NCBI RefSeq assembly: GCF_014200505.1
Contig: NZ_JACHBX010000001.1
Coordinates: forward strand, 186,001-250,000
Source of the DNA: Massilia aurea
GTDB taxonomy: Bacteria > Pseudomonadota > Gammaproteobacteria > Burkholderiales > Burkholderiaceae_D
DNA length: 64,000 nt
Reading direction: 5' to 3'
A program made the translations under genes and the position numbers. Below, in pieces: positions 58,432 to 64,000 of the stretch. The notes under the pieces were generated by a model. That model was given only the letters and a program-made list of their open reading frames with translations, searched no databases and was not told the origin of the DNA. Positions within the stretch are counted from its first letter, which is position 1; each line of letters starts with the position of its first letter.

Positions 58432-59964
58432 ATGCTTCCCACGACAACGCAGGTGCCGGTCCTGGAAGTGACCGGCATCCACAAGCAGTTTCCCGGCGTG
58501 CGCGCGCTGTCGGATGCGGGCCTGCGCCTGTATCCGGGCGAAGTCCACACGCTGATGGGCCAGAACGGCGCGGGCAAGTCCACGCTGATCAAGGTGCTCA
58601 CGGGCGTCTACCAGCCCGATCGCGGCAGCATCGTGTTCGCTGGCGAGGCGATTGCGCCGCGCTCGACGCAGGACGCGCAGGACCTGGGCATCAGCACCGT
58701 ATACCAGGAAGTGAACCTGTGCCCGAACCTGTCGGTCGCCGAGAACATCTTCATCGGCCGCTACCCACGCCGCTGGGGCATGATCGACTGGCGCCGCATG
58801 CGGCAGCAGGCGCAGGCGCTGTTGACGCGCCTGCAGGTGCACGTCGACGTGCGCCAGCCGCTGGCCAGCTTCCCGCTGGCGGTCCAGCAGATGGTGGCCA
58901 TTGCGCGCGCGCTGAGCATTTCGGCGCGGGTGCTGATTCTGGACGAACCCACGTCGAGCCTCGACGAAGCCGAAGTCCAGCTGCTGTTTTCCAACCTGCG
59001 CGCGCTGCGCGAGCAGGGCATGGCGATCCTGTTCGTGACGCACTTCCTGGAGCAGACCTACGCGATCTCGGACCGCATCACCGTGATGCGCAACGGCGAG
59101 CGGGAAGGCGAGTACCTGTGCAGCGACTTGTCGCGCCTGGCGCTGGTGAACAAGATGATCGGTGCTGCGCCCGATGCCCAGGAGCTGCCTGCCAACGGTC
59201 AGCAAGCGGCGCAGGCGGCCAGCGCTGCGGCGGGCGAGATTGTCCTGCGCACGCGCGGCGCCGCCCGGCGTGGCGTGCTTGCGCCGCTGGACCTCGTGAT
59301 CCGCAAGGGCGAGCTGCTGGGCCTTGCCGGCCTGCTGGGGTCCGGCCGCACCGAAACCGCGCGCATGCTGTTCGGCGCCGACCGGATCGACAGCGGCGCG
59401 ATCGAGGTCAAGGGCCGCGCGCGCGCCCTTGCCACGCCACGTGACGCCATTGCGCACGGCATCGGTTTCTGCTCCGAAGACCGCAAGCACGAAGGCGCGA
59501 TCCTCGACCTGTCGGTGCGCGAAAACCTGATCCTGGCGCTGCAGGCGCGCCAGGGTTTGCTGCGCGCGATTCCGCTGCGCCGCCAGCAGGCGCTGGCCGA
59601 TCACTATGTGCAGCAACTGGGGATCAAGACCGCCAGCATCGAGACGCCCATCGGCACGCTCTCGGGCGGCAACCAGCAAAAGGTGCTGCTGGCGCGCTGG
59701 CTGGCCACTGAGCCAAGCCTGATGATTCTCGACGAACCGACGCGCGGCATCGACGTGCGCGCCAAGCAGGAGATCATGGATTACGTCACGAGCCTGTGCC
59801 GCAAGGGCATGTCGATCCTGTTCATTTCGTCCGAACTGCCGGAAGTGCTGCGCGTGAGCGACCGGATTGTCGTCATGCGCGACCGCAAGGCCTGCGGCGA
59901 GTACCGGCGCGGTGAACTCGACGACAGCACGGTGCTGCACGTGATTGCCGGGGAGGGCGCGTGA
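58432..59964 (+). CDS. Sugar ABC transporter ATP-binding protein, YtfR/AraG-like
   Basis: 510-residue double ATPase of the monosaccharide (CUT2) class. The first domain has Walker A GQNGAGKSTLIK, an LSG-like signature replaced by SFPLAVQQM, and Walker B VLILDEPTSSLD. The second has the degenerate Walker A LLGSGRTETARM typical of this class, signature LSGGNQQKVLLARWL and Walker B LMILDEPTRGIDV. It energises import with the two permeases that follow. Its stop overlaps the next start (TGATG). Confidence 0.92.
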   Translation: MLPTTTQVPVLEVTGIHKQFPGVRALSDAGLRLYPGEVHTLMGQNGAGKSTLIKVLTGVYQPDRGSIVFAGEAIAPRSTQDAQDLGISTVYQEVNLCPNLSVAENIFIGRYPRRWGMIDWRRMRQQAQALLTRLQVHVDVRQPLASFPLAVQQMVAIARALSISARVLILDEPTSSLDEAEVQLLFSNLRALREQGMAILFVTHFLEQTYAISDRITVMRNGEREGEYLCSDLSRLALVNKMIGAAPDAQELPANGQQAAQAASAAAGEIVLRTRGAARRGVLAPLDLVIRKGELLGLAGLLGSGRTETARMLFGADRIDSGAIEVKGRARALATPRDAIAHGIGFCSEDRKHEGAILDLSVRENLILALQARQGLLRAIPLRRQQALADHYVQQLGIKTASIETPIGTLSGGNQQKVLLARWLATEPSLMILDEPTRGIDVRAKQEIMDYVTSLCRKGMSILFISSELPEVLRVSDRIVVMRDRKACGEYRRGELDDSTVLHVIAGEGA

Positions 59965-61031
59965 TGGCCGTCAACGACATTCCGGCGCTGCAGCCGCCCG
60001 CGCGGGCACCTTTGGCATCACGCATGCTGGGGCACCGCCTGTTCCGGCCCCTAGCTGCGCTGGCCGTGCTGCTGCTGATCGACTTCCTGCTGATTCCCGG
60101 CTTCTTCCACCTGGAGGTCCGCGACGGCCACCTGTATGGCGCGCTGGTCGACATCGTCAACCGCGCGGCGCCCCTGATGCTGGCGGCGATCGGCATGACG
60201 CTGGTGATTGCCACGCGTGGCATCGACATCTCGGTCGGCGCCGTCGTTGCGCTGTCCGGCACCGTCGCCTCGATGCTCATTGGCGGCACGATGGTGATGC
60301 AGGATGGCGTGCCGGTGTATCTGGCCGACACGCCGATGCTGGTGGCGATTGCCGCCGCCCTCGGCGCGGCGCTGCTGTGCGGCCTGTGGAACGGCGCGCT
60401 CGTCGCCGGCCTGGGCCTGCAGCCGATCGTCGCCACGCTGATCCTGATGGTGGCCGGGCGCGGCCTGGCCCAGTTGCTCACCGATGGCCAGATCGTCACG
60501 GTCTACTACCAGCCGTACTTTTTCCTGGGCAGCGGATATCTGTTTGGCTTGCCGTTCGCGCTGTTTGTCGTGGCAGTGGTGTTCGGTGTCACGGCGCTGC
60601 TGCTGCGCCACACGGCGCTGGGGCTGTTCATCCAGGCAGTGGGGATCAATCCGGTGGCCGCGCGCCTGGCCGGCATCCGTACGGCGGCGCTGATCGTGTT
60701 CGTCTACGTGTTCGCGGCCACCTGCGCCGGCATGGCAGGCCTGTTAATCAGTTCCAACGTGAAGAGCGCGGACGCCAACAACGCCGGCCTGATGCTCGAA
60801 CTCGATGCCATCCTGGCCGTCACGCTGGGCGGCACGTCGCTCGCGGGCGGCAAATTCAGCCTGGCCGGTTCGCTCGTCGGGGCGTTGATCATCCAGACGC
60901 TCACCTACACCATCTATTCGCTGGGCGTGCCGCCCGAGGTCAATATGGTCGTCAAGTCGGTTGTCGTGTTCCTGGTCTGTATCTCGCAGTCCGACCAGTT
61001 CAGGCAGTTGTGGCAGCGGAGGCGCGCATGA
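59964..61031 (+). CDS. Sugar ABC transporter permease, YtfT-like
   Basis: 355-residue inner-membrane permease with about ten helices. CUT2 permease motifs: LAAIGMTLVIATRGIDISVGAVVALSG, GLQPIVATLILMVAGRGLAQLLTDG, VGINPVAARLAGIRT and LDAILAVTLGGTSLAGGKFS. It is the larger of two unlike permeases, as YtfT is in the YtfQRT-YjfF system. The ATG at 59964 was chosen; an overlapping in-frame GTG at 59961 is also possible. Coupled by ATGA overlap to the next permease. Confidence 0.92.
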   Translation: MAVNDIPALQPPARAPLASRMLGHRLFRPLAALAVLLLIDFLLIPGFFHLEVRDGHLYGALVDIVNRAAPLMLAAIGMTLVIATRGIDISVGAVVALSGTVASMLIGGTMVMQDGVPVYLADTPMLVAIAAALGAALLCGLWNGALVAGLGLQPIVATLILMVAGRGLAQLLTDGQIVTVYYQPYFFLGSGYLFGLPFALFVVAVVFGVTALLLRHTALGLFIQAVGINPVAARLAGIRTAALIVFVYVFAATCAGMAGLLISSNVKSADANNAGLMLELDAILAVTLGGTSLAGGKFSLAGSLVGALIIQTLTYTIYSLGVPPEVNMVVKSVVVFLVCISQSDQFRQLWQRRRA

Positions 61032-61993
61032 ATGTCCGCGTACTCGCGAAGGCCCCGTCCTTCACGTCCCTCGTCACGGTGGCGCTGCTGGTGGCGATGC
61101 TGCTCGTCGGCGGCGCGCTGTACGACGGCTTCCTGTCGCTGCAAGTGCTCCTCAATCTCCTGATCGACAATGCGTTTTTGCTCGTGATCGCGATCGGCAT
61201 GGGCTTCGTGATCCTGTCCGGCGGGATCGACCTGTCGGTGGGCGCCGTCCTCGCACTGGCGACGATGATTGCGGCCTGGCTGCTGCAGGTGGCGCACTGG
61301 CCGCCGCTGGCGGTGATCGCGTTTGTGCTGCTGCTGGGCGCCGGGTTCGGCGCGGGCATGGGGGCGATCATCCACTACTTCCGGCTGCAGCCGTTCATCG
61401 TCACGCTGGCCGGCATGTTCCTCGCGCGCGGCCTGTGCTACCTGATCAGCATCGAGTCGATCACGATCGACGATCCGCTGTTCGTGGCGATGTCGCAGAC
61501 CCAGTTGCCGTTTTTCGGGGGCTTCCTGTCGCCCGGTGCGCTGATTGCGCTGGGCATGCTGGGGCTGGCCATCTGGCTCGCGCACTACAGCGGCTTTGGC
61601 CGCGCCGTATATGCGATCGGCGGCAATGAAACTTCGGCCGCGATGATGGGGCTGGCGGTCGGGCGCACCAAGGTGCTCGTGTATGCGCTGAGCAGCTTCT
61701 GCGCCGCGCTGGCCGGCGTGCTGTTCGCGTTCTACATGCTGTCCGGCTACGGACTGCATGCGCAGGGTACCGAACTCGATGCCATCGCCGCCGTCGTCAT
61801 CGGCGGCACGCTGCTCACGGGCGGCTATGGCTACGTGGCCGGCGCGCTGTCGGGCGTGCTGGTGCTGGGCACGATCCAGACGCTGATCGCCTTCGACGGC
61901 ACGCTCAGTTCGTGGTGGACGCGGATCGTGATCGGCGGTCTGCTGTTCGTGTTCTGCGTCGTCCAGCGCGTGATGGCATTCGGAAAAAAATAA
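61028..61993 (+). CDS. yjfF: Sugar ABC transporter permease, YjfF-like
   Basis: 321-residue second permease. Motifs: LVIAIGMGFVILSGGIDLSVGAVLALATM, FRLQPFIVTLAGMFLARGLCYLIS, YAIGGNETSAAMMGLAVGRTK and LDAIAAVVIGGTLLTGGYGYVAG. The wording matches YjfF. A heterodimeric permease pair is a hallmark of the YtfQRT-YjfF furanose importer and unusual among other CUT2 systems. The ATG at 61028 overlaps the ytfT-like stop. The reading frame is open far upstream only by chance. Confidence 0.92.
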   Translation: MNVRVLAKAPSFTSLVTVALLVAMLLVGGALYDGFLSLQVLLNLLIDNAFLLVIAIGMGFVILSGGIDLSVGAVLALATMIAAWLLQVAHWPPLAVIAFVLLLGAGFGAGMGAIIHYFRLQPFIVTLAGMFLARGLCYLISIESITIDDPLFVAMSQTQLPFFGGFLSPGALIALGMLGLAIWLAHYSGFGRAVYAIGGNETSAAMMGLAVGRTKVLVYALSSFCAALAGVLFAFYMLSGYGLHAQGTELDAIAAVVIGGTLLTGGYGYVAGALSGVLVLGTIQTLIAFDGTLSSWWTRIVIGGLLFVFCVVQRVMAFGKK

Positions 61994-62007
61994 AAGAAGG
62001 AGACACC

Positions 62008-62955
62008 ATGAAACACACCATGTTCGCCGCGCTGCTGTGCGCGAGCGCCTGCGCGCAAGCCGCCAACCCGATCGTCAGGGACATCTTCACGGCCGATCCG
62101 GCCGCGCTGGTCGACAAGGGCCGCGTGTACCTGTACGTCGGCAAGGATGACGCACCGGCGGGCGGCAAGGATTACGTCATGAACGAGTGGCGCGTCTACT
62201 CGAGCTGCGACATGCAGCGCTGGACGGACCACGGCTCGCCGCTGCGTTACTCGACCTTCAAATGGGCCGGGCGCGACGCCTGGGCCTCGGACATCGTCCG
62301 GCGCGGCGACAAGTATTATTTCTATTCGACGGTCGACCATGCGACGATTCCCGGCAAGGCGATCGGCGTGGCGGTGTCGGACAGCCCGACCGGCCCGTTC
62401 GTCGATGCACTGGGCCGGGCGCTGGTGACGAACGACATGACGAAGCAGACGCAGATCCTGTGGGATGATATCGACCCAGCCGTGTTCATCGACGACGATG
62501 GCCAGGCTTACCTGTACTGGGGCAATACGGTCATGAAGTATGCAAAACTCAAGCCGAACATGATCGAGTTCGACGGCCCGATCCAGACCGCGGGCCTGGA
62601 CAATTTCGTCGAAGCGGCCTATGTGCACAAGCACAAGGGCACGTATTATCTGACTTACTCGCGCCACTTTCCTGAAGAAACCGTGGCCATGCGCGGCCCG
62701 GGCGTGCATGGGCCGTGGTCGATGGATGGCGTCATCATGGAAAAGAACACCAATGTGAAGACCATCCACCAGGCGATCGTCGACTTCAATGGCAAGTCGT
62801 ACATTTTTTACCATAACGGCAAGCTGCCCACGGGGGGCGAATTCCGCCGCTCGGTCGCGGTCGAGGAGTTGCACTACGCGCCGGACGGCAAGATCCTGCC
62901 GGTCGCGCAAACGACCGCCGGGCCAGCCGCCAATCCAGCGCCGGGTTGCACGTGA
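62008..62955 (+). CDS. Exported GH43 arabinofuranosidase/xylosidase-like enzyme
   Basis: 315-residue GH43 with a signal peptide ending AQAAN near residue 19 and an AAGGAG ribosome site. Catalytic trio Asp30 (TADPAAL), Asp156 (DIDPAVF) and Glu202 (NFVEAAYV); DAWASDIVRRGDKYYFYSTVD and KHKGTYYLTYSRHFPEET fit the family. It is probably an exo-acting alpha-L-arabinofuranosidase or a mixed arabinosidase/xylosidase. Being in the transporter operon, it probably frees monomers in the periplasm for the ABC system. It is the third GH43 of the locus. Confidence 0.87.
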   Translation: MKHTMFAALLCASACAQAANPIVRDIFTADPAALVDKGRVYLYVGKDDAPAGGKDYVMNEWRVYSSCDMQRWTDHGSPLRYSTFKWAGRDAWASDIVRRGDKYYFYSTVDHATIPGKAIGVAVSDSPTGPFVDALGRALVTNDMTKQTQILWDDIDPAVFIDDDGQAYLYWGNTVMKYAKLKPNMIEFDGPIQTAGLDNFVEAAYVHKHKGTYYLTYSRHFPEETVAMRGPGVHGPWSMDGVIMEKNTNVKTIHQAIVDFNGKSYIFYHNGKLPTGGEFRRSVAVEELHYAPDGKILPVAQTTAGPAANPAPGCT

Positions 62956-62959
62956 TCTG

Positions 62960-63901
62960 ATGGAAACGACCAACCCCAACTGGTTCTTGAAGGCGCGCCT
63001 GAAAACGCGCCAGTTGCTGCTGCTGATTGCGCTGGACGACTACCGCAACATTCACCGGGCGGCCGAAGAATTGCACATGACGCAGCCGGCGGCATCGAAA
63101 CAGGTCAAGGATCTGGAAGAGATGCTCGACGTGCGCCTGTTCGAACGGCTGCCGCGCGGGATGGAGCCGACCATCTACGGCGAAACGATGATCCGCCACG
63201 CCCGCATGGCCCTGACCAGCCTGGCGCTGGCGCACGACGACATCGTCGCGCTCAAGGCCGGCCTGGCGGGGCAGGTCGAGGTGGGCGTGATCATGACGCC
63301 GGCAATGGCGCTGCTGCCGCGCGCCATTGCCCGCATCAAGGAGCAGGCGCCGCTGCTGCGCATCGGTGTGCAGCTCGAGTCGAGCAATGTGCTGCTCGAT
63401 AAGCTCAAGCACGGCACGCTCGACTTCATGATCGGGCGCATTCTCGAAAAAGAAGATTCCACCGGGCTGATCTACGAAGAGCTGACCGAGGAGCCGGCCT
63501 GTGCGGTCGTGCGGCCCGATCATCCTTTGCTTGAGAGTAAGAACCTGACGCTCGAGGAGCTTGTCGGGCGCCCCTGGATCCTGCCGCCACCGGGCAGCAT
63601 CCTGCGCCACCGCTTCGACATGATGTTCCTGCGCGCCGGCCTGCAGCCGCCGGTGAACGTCGTCGATACGACAGCGCTGTTATTGGTTACCGCGCTGTTG
63701 CAGCAAACCGACGCATTGCACGTGATGCCGCAGGAAGTCGCGCAATATTATGCGTCGCTGAATGTGATGCGGATCTTGCCGATCGATTTGCCCTGCAAGA
63801 TGGATGCGTTCGGCATCATCCGTCAGCAGGATCATTTGCTGTCTCCGGGCGCGGAGTTGCTGCTGGGCGCCGTGCGGGCGGCTGCTGCAGAAATTTACTA
63901 G
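62960..63901 (+). CDS. LysR-type regulator, GbpR/GguR-like, probable arabinose regulon activator
   Basis: 313-residue LysR-family regulator. The winged helix-turn-helix at about residues 10-70 has NIHRAAEELHMTQPAASKQVKDLEEML and RLFERLPRGMEPT; the effector-binding domain follows (GQVEVGVIMTPAMALLPRAI, LDFMIGRI, RPDHPLL, LPPPGSILR). The wording resembles GbpR, the galactose/arabinose-responsive regulator of Agrobacterium, and GguR-type proteins. It starts 5 bases after the GH43 stop, so it is co-transcribed with the transporter. Promoter modules at 37308, 44526 and 57366 have the geometry expected for a LysR activator, so it probably controls all three units and itself. Confidence 0.88.
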   Translation: METTNPNWFLKARLKTRQLLLLIALDDYRNIHRAAEELHMTQPAASKQVKDLEEMLDVRLFERLPRGMEPTIYGETMIRHARMALTSLALAHDDIVALKAGLAGQVEVGVIMTPAMALLPRAIARIKEQAPLLRIGVQLESSNVLLDKLKHGTLDFMIGRILEKEDSTGLIYEELTEEPACAVVRPDHPLLESKNLTLEELVGRPWILPPPGSILRHRFDMMFLRAGLQPPVNVVDTTALLLVTALLQQTDALHVMPQEVAQYYASLNVMRILPIDLPCKMDAFGIIRQQDHLLSPGAELLLGAVRAAAAEIY

Positions 63902-63913
63902 GCGCAGTCAGCG

Positions 63914-64000
63914 TTATCTGTTGATGACGCTGATAGCAATACTAAGCAATTGTCCGGGGGACGTGACCCGTTCGCCATCCAGCGCCCAGCGCCAGCCCAG
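63914..64000 (-). CDS. Possible 3' end of a minus-strand gene cut by the window edge
   Basis: Reading the minus strand from the right edge gives 28 uninterrupted codons (LGWRWALDGERVTSPG, then QLLSIAISVINR) before a TAA at 63916-63914. The composition looks like a genuine protein end and it would converge on the LysR gene. Too short to name or confirm. Confidence 0.35.
   Translation of the reverse strand: MGWRWALDGERVTSPGQLLSIAISVINR

Overview
The window is GC-rich chromosomal DNA from a Gram-negative bacterium. Outer-membrane porins, TonB-dependent receptors, an LPS heptose pair (waaF-hldD), a PEP-CTERM protein and the style of the chemoreceptors suggest a betaproteobacterium of the Oxalobacteraceae (Massilia/Duganella/Telluria-like). 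That placement is an inference from gene content. No rRNA, tRNA, CRISPR array, phage or intact insertion sequence was recognised.

Layout. 1-2.2 kb: a short-chain dehydrogenase cut by the window edge, a DUF3606 protein and a PEP-CTERM protein. 2.3-7.0 kb: sterol-desaturase-like hydroxylase, TerC/CBS membrane protein, TerD-vWA protein, acyl-CoA desaturase. 7.0-11.2 kb (minus): a metal/siderophore uptake group (PepSY membrane protein, TonB receptor, DUF2946 protein). 11.4-13.4 kb: waaF-hldD. 13.4-16.8 kb: CAP/DUF4214 lipoprotein and a TorF-type porin. 16.9-25.0 kb: complete kdp potassium system (30-aa leader protein, kdpF, A, B, C, D, E). 25.0-25.5 kb: AT-rich block of inverted 21-bp repeats that looks like a REPIN cluster. 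25.5-30.9 kb: monooxygenase-like protein, M28 peptidase, hybrid sensor kinase, GNAT. 31.1-35.4 kb: MCP-cheW-MCP. 35.4-36.9 kb: tandem octamer repeat, terminators and a porin.

37.3-63.9 kb is the heart of the window: an L-arabinan/L-arabinose utilisation locus in three plus-strand transcription units. Unit 1 (TonB receptor, GPH symporter, cytoplasmic GH43, aldose 1-epimerase, lactonase) and unit 2 (L-arabonate dehydratase, AraD1/GguC protein, dioxovalerate-type aldehyde dehydrogenase, XylB-like dehydrogenase, then exported GH51, GH43 and GH127) together encode polymer breakdown and a full non-phosphorylative route from L-arabinose to 2-oxoglutarate. Unit 3 encodes a YtfQRT-YjfF-like furanose ABC transporter, another exported GH43 and a LysR regulator. 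An ECF sigma/anti-sigma pair and a ferritin-like protein sit between units 2 and 3.

The most notable observation is that all three arabinose units begin with the same promoter module at exactly the same internal spacing: a GATAC-N8-GTATC palindrome, 14 bases, TTGATT, 22 bases, then a -10 box. The palindrome falls near -65 from the predicted transcript start, as expected for a LysR-type activator, and the last gene of unit 3 is a LysR regulator. This gives a self-contained and probably autoregulated arabinose regulon.
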